Under the pieces are notes generated by a model. That model had not been told where the DNA came from. It saw nothing but the letters and a program-made list of their open reading frames with translations, and searched no databases. Made by a program: the position numbers and the translations under genes. Below are positions 12,601 to 23,841 of a DNA stretch of 64,000 nt, piece by piece. The stretch comes from Coccinella septempunctata (lineage: Eukaryota > Arthropoda > Insecta > Coleoptera > Coccinellidae), in NCBI RefSeq assembly GCF_907165205.1, contig NC_058189.1:40388270-40452269 (forward strand), given 5' to 3'. Numbering within the stretch: the first letter of the stretch is position 1; the number at the start of each line of letters is the position of its first letter.

Positions 12601-12950
12601 GACAACATCTCATAATAGTAGTTGGATTTAAGTAGCTCCTTCTAGGTGTTGCAATTTTTTTTGTCAGTTATATCAAAATTTCAATGCTACAATTTTTGTT
12701 CAGTTGATAGTTTAAGGGAAACCATGCTTCCTTGGATCACAAGCCCTTGGCATCTAGTATAGCCGAGGGATCTAATACCACGTTCAAACTCATTTCTGAA
12801 CTGCGAAAAGATCAGTTTTTTCTATCGAAATGACAAGTTATCTAATCTCTAAGCTTATTTGCACATGACTTCATGAACTTCAATTTAGCATGAAGATGAT
12901 AAATTGGACATTACTGAACTTCTGTAGCACTATCCAGCAACTTATACTGA
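12601..12950. other. 5' flank of Tc1 relic
   Basis: On the minus strand, TGACAAAAAAAATTGCAAC (about 12648-12667) resembles the subterminal sequence of insect Tc1 elements, so the element probably reaches at least 12700. The opposite terminus was not found. Confidence 0.4.
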
Positions 12951-13265
12951 AACTAGCTGACCCGGCAAACGTTGTTTTGCCATATAAATAATTTCCTAGC
13001 AATTTCTAGTGTAGACAAAAAATAGCTTACTTATTGTAAGTATGTATGTATGTTAGAATGTGTATATTGTATGTATGTAAGAATGTGGTACGCAAAATAA
13101 AAAAAAAAATTAGGGGTGGAATACCCCTAACATTTGGGGGGATGAAAAATAGATGTTGGCCGATTCTCATAGATACCGGATAAGCACAAAAAATTTCATT
13201 AAAATCGGTCAAGCCGTTTCGGAGGAGTATGGCAACGAAAACTGTGACACGAGAATATTATATAT
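12951..13265 (+). repeat. Short interspersed repeat ending in TATATTAGAT (RTE-tail-like)
   Basis: It starts CTAGCTGACCCGGCAAACG, passes AAATTTCATTAAAATCGGTC and CCGTTTCGGAGGAGTA, and closes with GACACGAGAATATTATATAT. From memory this layout (GACCCGGCAAACGTTGTTTT ... AAAATCGG ... GGAG ... TATATAT) is a very common arthropod repeat related to RTE LINE 3' ends or SINEs that borrow them. No coding part is attached. The 61-codon minus-strand frame inside is a by-product. Confidence 0.6.
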
Positions 13266-15979
13266 TAGATGTACAAAGAAAAAGGAAAGATAATAAAGGA
13301 ACAGCGTTATTAGAAATCGATTTTGGTGATGATTTTATCTTGAACTGAACAGATGCGCCTAAACTAAAAACAAAAAACCTCAAATCCAGTCGTTGCTGGA
13401 TGCGAAGTTTAAATTGGCAATTTGTTTTCGGTGTTGCTGCGATTGAGGATAGTTATTCAGGTGAAACTCATAGGCAAGTTATGTAAAAAAAATTGTTCGT
13501 TTTCAAGTTTGTGTGGTTTCTTTTTTAGGTTCAGTATCGAAGAAGTCTCATACTGTTATTTTCTAGCTGTTATAAATTATTCGGAAGAAACAGACATTGA
13601 TCAAGCTGCATAATTTCAACAGCATTTTAAAACTCATGCGTATGATAAATGAGCTCAATGGATTCGGTCTTCACTCGATTGAAGTTTATTGTCAGTAAAA
13701 ATGCAAAATTTAATAAATGAATTTATATAAAATGTTGGTACAACAATTGTAACTTCTTAGGGTTCATATTCGGTATATTCGGAAAGGAGATATTTCTGAG
13801 GTAATAATGAGCATAGTGAAATATAAACAGGATTTTTTCAAAGGTGAATCTTTTTTTACAGGAGGTAATATTCTTTATAAAATATTCAAAATTACTGAGC
13901 TAGAGCCCCTAGAAGTTCAACAAAATTTCATTAAATATCAAGTACAGGATTGTGGAAGGTGACTCCAGCATCGGAAAAATGGAATAAAACAAACATATGG
14001 CTTGAAAGTGATTCAGTACATCCGAGTCTATCTGATTCGTATCATCAGGTCGTTTGAAAAAATTGTTTTATCGTGCAATTTGGGGTGAAAACAGTGTAGA
14101 AAATTGAGACTGTTTATTGAAAGTGCTTATGTTGACACGGTGCTTTTATTGTTTCCTATTTCATCCCATTTCTTCGACGACTGTTGGTGGGTTCAAACAA
14201 GAAGAAGATTGTGATGAAAAAATTGCCTAACGGTGATAAAACTGAACTCAATTTGGTGTCTCTTTTACGAACTTCATATACTACATTTTTGTGAAAAAAT
14301 TTATTTGAACTGAGAAAAACCTACACGTTGAAAACAGATGCTTTTTAACTAGCAAAATGAGAAATCTCCAGAAAGGAGAAAATTCCTCGATTTTTCCGAG
14401 AGGTTCGGCATTGTCCTCTGCTTCTTCTTTGAATTTCATGCTCCGGGATATATGAATTGAACATTCGAAGATACGGATACGTTAACAGCGCTCCAAGGAA
14501 GAAGGCTCTGTTTAATGAATACATTTCCAACAGAGTCGTTGTTATTGCAAGCTACAACGCCTCGTCTCCGCCATTGTCCCTGAATCCCTTTCATTTGGGG
14601 CAACTTCGAGATAACGACATTTTCATTCCGTTCCCCTGTCCATGTGGATCTAATCATTCCAAGGAATTTTTCTGATTATTGTGGATCTGGAGTCACAAGC
14701 AGATGGCTATGGTAAGTGGACGAAGTCATTATGAATTGTGCGACGAAATACAAATTTAATGCTCATACCAATTCAATTTTGATTTCTCAGATTGTTGATA
14801 AAAAAGGATTGTTTGGATTGTGAATGAACATTTTGCACCGATTTATATTGATATGAATAATATAGATTATATGAGTTTTGATGAGGGAGTATTTACCTCA
14901 TGCTACAATACTGAAAACAAAGCTGTGCCAAAACATTGTACTCAGTGCTTTCGAAAGCACTTGAAGTCTTTTTGTGGTTCCGAGCATTATGCTCCTGAGC
15001 ACTTTTTAACTTATGCTTAGTACTCAGTAATTCGTGCACTTCATCGAAAGGTTCAGTCCTTAGTCATCTCTAAAACGCTCAACAGCACTTCTGGGGAGAA
15101 TCTTTCTGTTTTGGAGTTACAAATCTAGGTTAGTTAGTTGACCTATTCTCTGTAACTAATTTGTACGAAAACTTTACCATTCTATAAGGCTAAGGTGCAC
15201 ATAATATTATGTTCTTAAGCAACTAATTAACGTCAATTTCATTGTGGAAAGTGATGAACATTGACATCTTCAACTGAAAGACGTATTTCAAGATTGGCTC
15301 GAAGAATCCAAATCATAAAAACTTCACTGAGCCTCTCTTATTATCAAGAGATAGATATTTTCAACATATTGTGATGAATTTCTCATTGAAACACCAAAAT
15401 CTTCTCCGCTCCTCGATGTAAACAAAATAGTTATTTTTCATCAAGGGCAAAACTTTGTCTATTACAGTCAACCCTGCAAATTGATAGCAAGTAAGCGAGA
15501 CAATAAAGACTTCTTTTGCCGAGATTCATATTAAATTTTTTTGTCGCCCTCATATACCATTATGAAAGTAAGTATTCACTTGTGTGCTGTAAATACAACC
15601 TGGTCGTAGTTGCCAATTCCCTCATCTCTGGAGGAGTGTTATTCATATCCATATCGCTAAAACTATCTATCCTTGACTATAATGAACACAAATATTCAAA
15701 CCACTTTCTTAATTCTCTCGTAAAATCTAGCAAATTTCCGGACGAATTATTTTGAGAAGAACAAATGACAGATATTGTGACAGTCAATTATGTTTTTATC
15801 GAATCTTTGCTCTCGAAATTGATTAATCACCAGTGTAGTATTTGTTTATATGCGACAAACAGAGCGGACGAAAAGTGTTTACGGACCAAAATTTTCTGAT
15901 GCGGACGAAAAATACTTGCCATCGAAAGTAGTCGACTTTTCGTACTGGAATTAGTCCCATATTTTTTTCAGAACCATTA
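13266..15979. other. Intergenic; 14340-14680 open on both strands
   Basis: Between 14340 and 14680 frames of 60-73 codons are open on both strands in a stretch of more even base composition. No motif is recognised, and it is not repeated elsewhere in the window. It may be low-copy or constrained DNA. The remainder is AT-rich without visible features. Confidence 0.35.
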
Positions 15980-16908
15980 GAGTCATTCGGGGTAACTGAG
16001 CGCAGTGGGTAAGTGTGCGCAGTGCGTATATCTCGACTATGCAATGTATGGAAGAGAGGTTCATTTGGTTGAAGCAAGGGCGCAGAATCGCCATATTAGT
16101 TTTTCATAGGAGTGCGCCGTGCCACGTTTCTTAAACTTTTTATTTGCAATCAATCAAATTCACTAGTTTTCTTGTTAATTTTTAGTATCTCTGCACATTT
16201 TGCCAGGTCCAAGTTCCGAGTCCCTCAGTGCTAAACAATATTTTATTCGATCATGGGCATATTAATCTAAATATATAATAAAAAAATTTCGGTTCTCTTA
16301 GCTGCTCAACTCTATAAGAACGTCAATTCAAATTTTGGCTTACTGGGGAAAGTGTGCGCGGGTAAGTGTGCGCATAGATTCATTATATGGGCATTAGTTC
16401 AGTGAGGAATAAATTATGACATTGTTGATTTTCTTGGTTAAGACTCGATAAATATTGGCCTACTTGTTCAGAAAAATATGAAGAGCCACCAACAGGGGAA
16501 TGTATCAATTGTTGTGCTCACCAAGAATTGTGGCACGAACAATAATGCACTGCTTGTAAAAAGGCGCTTCTGTATTGACAATAAACAACATTTCTCTAAT
16601 ATTGTAACATTTTGATGACATTATTTTGTAATTTGTTTTGATTGTGTGGTTCACTAAGCACTGCGTTCACTTACCCGAGAGGGTGTGCACACTTACCCGC
16701 AATACTGGGCATGTGAACGCACTCCGACTTTCTCTATTAAATTCTTTTTTGCGGAAAGAAAACGTTTTTGTTTGTTTGCTTTTTGATGTTTTTTTATAGA
16801 TTAGGAAATTCTCTATCTTATGAATATGTTTTAATTTTCCTAGTATCAACATTCGAAACAGGGTATGGCTTGAAAGGCAAAAGTGCGCACAGTTGCCCCG
16901 AATGACTC
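15980..16908. mobile_element. 929-bp MITE with GAGTCATTCGGGG termini (pogo/Tc1-like)
   Basis: The termini are GAGTCATTCGGGGTAACTG (15980) and its inverted partner ending at 16908 (minus strand: GAGTCATTCGGGGCAACTG). TA flanks both sides (15978-15979 and 16909-16910). Subterminal GGTAAGTGTGCGCA-type motifs recur at about 16010, 16350, 16370, 16672 and 16690 in both orientations. Such repeated subterminal motifs are typical transposase-binding arrays. No transposase frame is present; the 95-codon minus frame at 16667-16954 crosses the right end and is fortuitous. Superfamily is inferred from the TA duplication only. Confidence 0.85.
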
Positions 16909-17439
16909 TATATTCGATATACGGTTCTAATTGTTTTTCCAATAAAAATCTCAAAAACTAGTTTGGTCAGTGTCCGATCGTGAATGTTGGGGTTGCCTGA
17001 CTCGGGTTTGTCAGACTTTTTTCGTCCATGCAGCTAGCGGGCAGGAAAAAACTTTTCGTCTGTCAATCAACACAACAATAATAGTATATTTGCCGAACGC
17101 TCTGTAAGGCTCTCAAGTTATCGTACCATTTGTCATCTATATTATTGTGAAATCATCTATATTAAGTCCACCAGAGTGATATTGAGCAACTTGAGTGAAG
17201 TGTTTTGTGTCTTCTCTATCAGCTAGGTGCCACGAAACTTTTACTGAAGGAAGGTTAGTTCCCTGTTTACCTTCCCAATAATCATCTGAGATTGGTCTCG
17301 AACCAATCAGTCAAGTTGGAACTTTATTTTCATTGATAATATGATCATGAACTTCATGCTACTATATTGTGTCAGATCATGAGACACTTTGAATATCACT
17401 TTCATGAGTAAAATGAGTTATTAACCAGAATTTTCATGA
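16909..17439. other. Intergenic, no feature
   Basis: No coding or structural signal. The flanks of the preceding MITE read through as an ordinary pre-insertion site. Confidence 0.4.
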
Positions 17440-17840
17440 CTTCATCTTTACCTATACTAGTACGTACTAGCACAGCCGTCTTTATTTGAGAAGGTGTTTG
17501 AAAAGGCTCTAGTACTAGTATAATCTACTAGCTGAAAATGTTTCGGAACATATGCATTCAAATTCAGGTTTGAAAGTGATGCAGTACATATCGGAAAATT
17601 TTTCTGTTTTTTAAATATCTGGAATGAAAGCGATCTTCAACTTTCATAACCAGACACAACATAGAAGCATTAACTTCTATACGCATTATCATATTATCAA
17701 TAAAAATTTCCTGCCTACGTAGCCGACTTAGTTTTTGAGTTGTTTTTTAATTAAAAGAACAATTATTAGAAACACGATGTATTTAATTTATTTTCAGATG
17801 AATATGTCTGACTGTGATATGTAAAAAAACATGGGGTTTT
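17440..17840 (+). repeat. Dispersed repeat shared with 52140-52510 and 53395-53765
   Basis: From about 17640 the sequence follows the copy at 52310 onward: both have ACACAACA, then a run ending CGCATTATCATATTATCAA, then TCCTGCC, then TAGTTTTTGAGTT and ATATGTAAAAAAACAT. The upstream part holds an imperfect inverted pair of CTAGTA/TACTAG segments (17455-17535) similar to 52150-52215. Non-coding and of unknown class. The presence of unrelated flanks suggests a MITE. Confidence 0.55.
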
Positions 17841-18570
17841 AGTTCAATTAAATTATCCATCTTTTGAAAATCGAGGTCGGAAATGTGCCATCCATTTTTC
17901 CCTACCTCTACGGTTAAGCTGCCATTCAATCCCATCGAATTTTGCCCATCCTGGACATACCTTCAAGCTTATAACTGCATTGCAAATAAAAATGGAAAAC
18001 AAAGCGGTTCAGAGATATTTCGCGATTCAGAGCGCAAAAAATTTCTAAACAAAGGATATTCCAGCCGCATTCATCGTGCATAATCAAAAGAGCAAGTGTT
18101 GAATGCGCGATCCCACAAACCATGTTGAAATGCAAAATCAATCAACCGATCCCTATGCTTTTTCCCACTCAAAAAATCCATGATGAATGCGCTTGTGTTT
18201 CCGTCTCGATTGAAAGGAAGTCCTGATTTCATCCGTTCGAGTTCTGAATGCTGGTATTTAAATTGGGGAGTCGGTGATGAGTGGATAAGTGATTTTTGAT
18301 TGCGGTTTGCTGTGGCAGCAGTGGATAATTATTTTCAGGAACCGAAGGTGCTTCATTACAACTGTGATACCGTTTATTATCCAGGCCTCGAAATACATTA
18401 ATTTTTGACCGAGCACTTAGGGGTAGCGATTCCGCACGTTTCTGCGTTTAAGATCGATTTTAGAGTTCCCACGTTAATGCGCTCTTTCGCTGTTTTGAAT
18501 ATGCGGGAGGGTCTCTGATGGATTGGTCGAATTCAACTTAGCTAGGTCGTTCCATAGATATTATAATTCT
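17841..18570. other. Low-repeat, mixed-composition stretch
   Basis: 17880-18140 and 18190-18560 show more even base composition and no repeat match in the window. Short frames are open in both directions (17883-18083 plus; 17926-18141 minus) without recognisable motifs. It is a candidate low-copy or regulatory segment. Confidence 0.3.
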
Positions 18571-18612
18571 CTCTAACGTTTCGACAAGCATTCGCAGACC
18601 CCCTTCAGGGTT
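18571..18612 (-). other. Degenerate Penelope-type hammerhead core
   Basis: On the minus strand CCCTGAAGG is followed by a potential stem closed by GGGTC and GTC-containing arms, and then by GAAACGTTAG. The order (CTGAAGR, hairpin, GAAACGTTAG) is that of the hammerhead motif in Penelope-like terminal repeats. The final A of the CUGANGA box is G here, which should inactivate it. No Penelope coding sequence lies next to it. Compare 57455-57500. Confidence 0.5.
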
Positions 18613-19018
18613 TGTCCCAGTTTTAATGGGGGTGATTTTTTGCTAATTTCATTCGATGTCGCATTTGTTATTCGGTAATATGAAAGAGATTCCTAAAACA
18701 TCTCAACAACTAACAAACTCGTTGAAATCCATCTTTTAAATCTTGTTTATTCAATGATTAGCGAAAAATATACATCGTTCAGTTGCTTTTAGCCGTGACT
18801 CCATCAATCTTTTATTTTTCAAATGGAAACGTATACCATATGTGGGCTAATTGGAAAGCTCTTGAAAAAATGGGTGCGTGGAAAGCCAAGCGATAGAAGG
18901 TGAACTTCTTTTGCCACTTTGGCTGTAAATCTAGGAATAGATCAAGTTGATGAGCTGCTGAGGAAACTTTTTTAATCAAATAAAATTATAATTTCATTCA
19001 TTGTTCGAAAATGATATA

Positions 19019-19249
19019 CAGGGGTCAGCATAAGTCAGGCAACCAATTTGCATCAGGCAAATTTGCATTAAGATAAATAAATGCAGCGTCAAAATATATT
19101 TATTAAAAAATAATACAAAAGGTATTCGAAAAAGGGTTACTGTAAGTGTACTCCCGCACACATAACGCGTAGTGCGGCGGAGCTCCATCCTGCATGAAAT
19201 GGCGGATGTCGAAATTTCGAGAGCGTTGCCTGACTTATGCCGACCCCTG
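19019..19249 (-). mobile_element. 231-bp MITE retaining a scrap of DDE transposase
   Basis: The termini are CAGGGGTCAGCATAAGTCAG (19019) and its inverted partner ending at 19249, with TA on both sides (19017-19018, 19250-19251). On the minus strand the interior reads RNFDIRHFMQDGAPPHYALC. The F-M-Q-D-G-A-P-P-H motif is the second catalytic aspartate region of an insect DDE transposase family related to Tc1/mariner. So this MITE is an internal-deletion derivative of an autonomous element, kept to about 40 codons around one catalytic residue. The rest of the enzyme is absent. Boundaries are clear; exact family is not. Confidence 0.88.
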
Positions 19250-19251
19250 TA

Positions 19252-19953
19252 TATCTACAAATTTCTAAAATTTGATTTGTCGAGAAAGACGCGAAAGGTC
19301 TTTGGAAACTGAAATAGGATATGAAAACCCCCTGTTGCTATCAAAAGAACGTGAGAAAACCTCAACAATCGTATGTAGTTCCGTATCTTGATGTTCCTTA
19401 TTTAGGTATTATCCATATTCATTGCCCACTTCAGTGTTCTACAAATTCAATTGTTATTTCCACTGTTTCCGAAGCATGACAAACATTGGAGTCTTCAGTT
19501 GTGATAATCGGCTTTTTTTATCGTCAGATCCAATGATTGCAACGTCAACGTAACGTCTATAAAATTAATTTATTAGGCGTTCTTTCAATCGTTTGTTAAC
19601 CCTTCAACTACATTTATTAGTGGTTGAATTAAGTTATAATTGAAATATAATTTATTTCGATTACAATAACTTTCCCCTGCAGTTTATCATAACTATTTAT
19701 AGAACTATTCCTGCATTTCCAACCAATTAAAGAAATCTCACATCTATCGCTTGGCTTTCCAGGTACCAAATTTTTTGGTTTTGGTATTCTTCCTATTGAT
19801 AATAATGCAACGAAACTGAAAATTATGAATGAATTCATTAGTAGTAAACGGCTTAATAATTCGCCACTTCGCCAATTCCTTCAATAGATAATGTAAGCGC
19901 TCTTGCCACTGGCCGCTCTTAGTTCCATTTGTCCGAAGCCGAAGAAGATCTTT
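19252..19953. other. Intergenic between MITE and LINE tail
   Basis: No feature. A 69-codon minus frame at 19629-19838 has no recognisable content. Confidence 0.4.
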
Positions 19954-20225
19954 GTTTTTTTTTTTTTTTTGATGCAGCAGGGGGAAAATCTGCAAGAAAG
20001 ACAGACGAACACACAGGGTAACAGTGTGGGTATTCTCACTCTCCTGAGCTTGAGACCCACTAAAAACCCTAAACTGCTTCTTCATAAATTCCGGGCATTT
20101 TGCCTATTAACCAGTTGACTCTTATGGTTTCTGGACTCTCACACGATCATAGTCGTGTTGATAGTTGTATGCTGCCTATATCTTTTATAGGTTAAGCTCT
20201 TCTTTGGTTACATTTAAATCCTTAA

Positions 20226-22564
20226 CTAATCTCTCGATCTTCGGTGGTAGGTTCTTGACCTTCTAGCTTCTTCTGTTGGATCGTAGTCGACTAATCTTCG
20301 TAGTTCCTCATTTAGATGTTGTTTGGCTTTGTCGAATATCCTTTCCGCCTTTCTCCTTATAAATTCTGTAACAGGTTCCCATTCCAAGTCCCTGTAAATT
20401 TGTTTGTTCCTAACAAACCAGGGTACATCCATCGCCATTCTATGGAGTTTATTCTCAGTGGCCTGTATTCTCTTGATGTGGGTCCTGGCTGCGAAGCCCC
20501 ATGTCGCCGATCCATATGTGAGTTTTGGTCGCGCGGTAGTTTCAATCATCGTCAAGTTGATGTTCTTATTCATATGACGTCTTCTGCCTATGAGTGAATA
20601 AAGTCTACTCTTTGCGGCTTTTGTTTTATCAACTTCACATTTGATGTGGTTTTTCCATGTAAGTCCTCCGTCAAGCTTTACTCCTAGATATGTTGCTTCA
20701 TTTTTCCATTCAACCTCTTCTCCATCAACTTCAAGTTTTTCTTCCATCCTCAATCTTCTCTTTTGCAGTAATATTGCTTGAGTCTTTTTTCCATTGATTT
20801 GGATTTTACATTTGATGCACCATTTGAGTTATTCATCTATGGTTTCCTGCAGTCTCTGGTGTATGATCTCTGGGCGTCGATGTCTGAACGCTATTCCTGT
20901 GTCATCTGCGTACAAGGTGAGCATATTTCTAGCATTCTTCGGGATATCATGAACGTATATTACGTAAAATAGAGGTCCAAGTACCGATACTTGAGGCACT
21001 GCCGCTTCCAATTGTCTGGTTTTAGAGATTGCTCCATCTATCTCCACATGAAAATTTCTATTCCTCAGATAGTTCCTTATAATCTTGCACAGCTTGGTCG
21101 AATATCCTGCTTTTTTCATCTTGTAGATTAGGCCTTCGTGCCATACTCTATCAAAAGCTCTCTCGATATCCATCAGAACTAATCCTGTGGCCTGTTTGGT
21201 CTGCATTCCTACGGTGACGTATTCTATGAGCAATTGGAGTTCAGTCGAATGTTCTCGTCGAAATCCAAATTGTTCTGGTGGAATTATCTTCAACATTTCT
21301 GTTTCCTCATTCAGCCTTTCAGCCATAACCCTCTCGACGATATTTCCTAGTGCTGATAGTAGATTGATTGGTCTTTATTCTGGCTTCTCTCTCAATTGAG
21401 TCGTCAAGTGCTTCGGCTTTTTCACGTCTCGTATATACCATTCCGTTTGCTTCATGCAGTGGAGGTATAACTGTCCGTTCTCGTCGTAAGCGTTTTTCCA
21501 TTTTTCAAGCCGAGTGATCTATTGTATTCAGTTCCCTTAATCTCTGGTGCCATCTATTATTACGCAGTTCTGCTAAAGCATTTTTTAATATCTGACTATG
21601 CTTATTCAGTTTCTTCTTGTCTTCTTCTCTTTTTGTTGTTCGGTAGGTTTTTCTGAGTCTTCTTTTTTTATGAGATCCTTTATATTCCTTGGCGTATCTC
21701 CATGTGAATGTTTCGGGTTGGTTTCCTTATTCTCTTGGTGCTTTCTTCATAGGCTTCTTTTATTTGATTTTCCAATTTTTCAGCTGCTTCATCTAATTCA
21801 TCCCGGGTGTTTATTTGGGGAATTTCCGTGATTTTCTCCTGAAGTAAATTCTTATATTTCTCCCACTCTGTGCGATCCTTGGTTTTTTTGGTCTTTTCTT
21901 CGTTCCTTGGGCCATGTCCCACTATGAATTCTATGGTATTGTGGTTCCGTCTTCTATTGTATCAATGCTGATTTCTTCAGTGATGTCTTTCATTACAACA
22001 ATGTCCAGTACATCGGGTTACTTTTGATATGTAGGTCGGTATATCAGGTCTTATCACAACTGCATTATGTTTTTCAGCATAAATCTTCAGTCTTCTCCCG
22101 TTGGTATTTTCCACTCTACTGTTCCATTCCTGCGATTTGCAGTTAAGATCACCAATTATGATTTTCGGGTGTCTTCCTTGTAGTAGCATTTTTAGATCCT
22201 CTTCCAACATGTCATTATCTGGTGATTTATAAGTCGGAATAATCTTCACTTGTCCTCGATTGGTATTCACAATAATCGATATTGCTTCTACTTCTTGACT
22301 ATTAAATATTTGGTCGAAATGGTGATCCATATTACTTCTTGCCAGTATAGCAACGCCACCTGTGCTGTTAGGTCTATCATTTCTGTAGATATCGTAATTG
22401 GGAAATGCTATCCGAACGTTGGGGTTAAGTCTTGTTTCTTGGAGAGCTATGACATCCCGTCTCTTCTCTTCAATCAGTTCTTCGAATTCTGGTCTGCGGG
22501 CTCTCAATCCTTCGACCTTCCAAGAGACGATTATGAGATTGTTCTTTATCGTCGTATCAGCCAT
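20226..22564 (-). pseudogene. LINE ORF2: APE endonuclease and reverse transcriptase
   Basis: An ATG at 22564 starts an apurinic-type endonuclease: VSWKVEGLRARRPEF, then LQETRL (catalytic E), GGVAILARS and IIGDLNCKSQEWNS (GDLN). After frame breaks near 21977 and 21680 comes the RT (21326-20829): PPEQFGFRREHST, LMDIERAFDRVW (first catalytic D), PQVSVLGPLFY (usually PQGS; the glycine is V here) and LYADDTGIAF (YADD). The C-terminal part (20753-20226) has YLGVKLDGGLTW and KLTYGSATWGF, as in Jockey relatives. Several frameshifts and stops abolish function. The protein would nick target DNA and copy the element RNA. Clade is assigned from motif style. Confidence 0.9.
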
Positions 22565-22773
22565 TAAATATTTTTAATAATTTGCTGCATGTTCTTCTCA
22601 ATCCTTTTCTCCAGATTCTGCATCATCGTGCTCAGGAAGTTTTTCGTGAACTTATCCAGTTCCTTAGTGATTCCAGAAATTCCTTTTCTGGTTTCGGCTT
22701 TTTTGACGGTTTTTGCCTTTTCCGTCTTTTTCTCTGGTTTCTTCGTCTCTTTGACTGCTTTAGTTGCAGTTTC

Positions 22774-23573
22774 CTAGGGTTTCTTCACTTCCGAAGAGTT
22801 TTGGGCTGGCTTCGAAATATTTTGTGTTGGCCTCGAGCTGGTTTGGCTCGATCTTGGAGATCTCTTGGTCTTTTTAGTGACCAATTTGCATTCGCTACAT
22901 CCCTTGTAGTTGGCTGGATGTCCTTGCTCTCCACAGAGAACACAAGAAGCATTTCGCTCCTCGTTCTCCCTGGTGAGCGTGCACTTCTTAGTGCTGTGAT
23001 TTGCCGAGCATTTCACGCACCTCCATGGATCTTCTCGAAGATACCGAAGATACCGTCGTCGCCCTTCGGTATTTAATGCCGTTCCGCATTAAGGCGTTTG
23101 AGATGGAAGTCCATTCGGACGTACCTCTCAGGGTGACTAGGGGGATTTTTTCTCTTCTCTCCTCCACAGTGGTTTTCTGTGAGGCTGGGGTTTCCAAGAC
23201 TCTTTTTTTGTTTAAGTCTTCATTGGACGAGGAGCTTTCTTTTTTCACCCTTTTGGCGGATGGGGAAATTTTGTTTTGAGGGATTTTGACCACCTCCATC
23301 TTCTGTTTTTGAACCGGTAAGGTCACTTCCCGGACATTTTCGAAAACAATATTCTGTTTGAGTGCTTTGGAGTAAGGACTTTCCCAATTTCCCTCCTGCA
23401 ATTCCTGAGATTTTTAATCTCAGCCACTAAGCTAGATACGCATCTATCTAGCTCATTCACCCTCGCATTTAACTTGCGTTCTCCTCTCTCAAAATATCGT
23501 GTGCGGACACGACATTAGCGATTTCTAACGCGTCTTCTTCCATTACGGAATCTCAGTCCGAATGGTCAGACAT
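22774..23573 (-). pseudogene. LINE ORF1 (Gag-like, zinc knuckles), frameshifted
   Basis: An ATG at 23573 begins MSDHSD, followed by an in-frame stop, then MEEDALEIANVVSAHDIL. After a frame change it reads LNARVNELDRCVSSL and continues into the frame 23401-22988, which is rich in K, S and E. The last part (23016-22774) has cysteine/histidine clusters CSANHSTKKC and CVLCGEQGHPANYKGC, which fit CCHC-type nucleic-acid-binding knuckles of LINE ORF1 proteins. The product would bind element RNA and support target-primed integration. At least two disabling changes. ORF2 begins about 210 bp downstream. Confidence 0.8.
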
Positions 23574-23841
23574 TTTAAAATCTAATTTATAATTACTATA
23601 CTACTCAAAGCAGTTTGATATAAAATATTTCAAGACAAAAAGAAAAATATATCTCATGCATAAAAACAAAACGACTCATCAAAAATTTTCTACGCTATGA
23701 GAAAAATCAGGTAACAGATACGAAAAATAAACTCACCTGATGCTTTCTGCAGAACCAACCATCTAGACCTGGACTCTGGCAGATGAACATCAACTTTGAA
23801 AATTTCAACGAATTAAAATTCCGACAACACATACACGTATA

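Larger units (their letters stand above)
19954..23790 (-). mobile_element. Near-full-length Jockey-clade LINE
   Basis: A minus-strand non-LTR retrotransposon with, in order, a 5' leader (upper border uncertain, about 23790), ORF1, ORF2 and a 3' UTR of about 250 bp. The 3' end is a poly(A) tract, seen on the plus strand as a T-run at about 19954-19970. Parts of the 3' UTR (CCTATAAAAGAT; GTGAGAGTCCAGA; GCTCAGGAGAGT) recur downstream of the second copy at 25244-26366, which shows they are the same family. Both ORFs carry stops and frameshifts, so the copy is not autonomous, but the motif order is complete. It lies directly beside the palindromic MITE at 23842. Confidence 0.88.

Noticed and set aside
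16667..16954. 95-codon minus-strand frame
   Set aside because: Crosses the right end of a TA-flanked MITE, so it cannot be an inherited gene.
19744..20118. Opposite frames of 113 and 71 codons
   Set aside because: They run through the poly(A)/T tract and 3' UTR of the Jockey LINE.
22582..23076. 164-codon plus-strand frame
   Set aside because: Antisense shadow of LINE ORF1.
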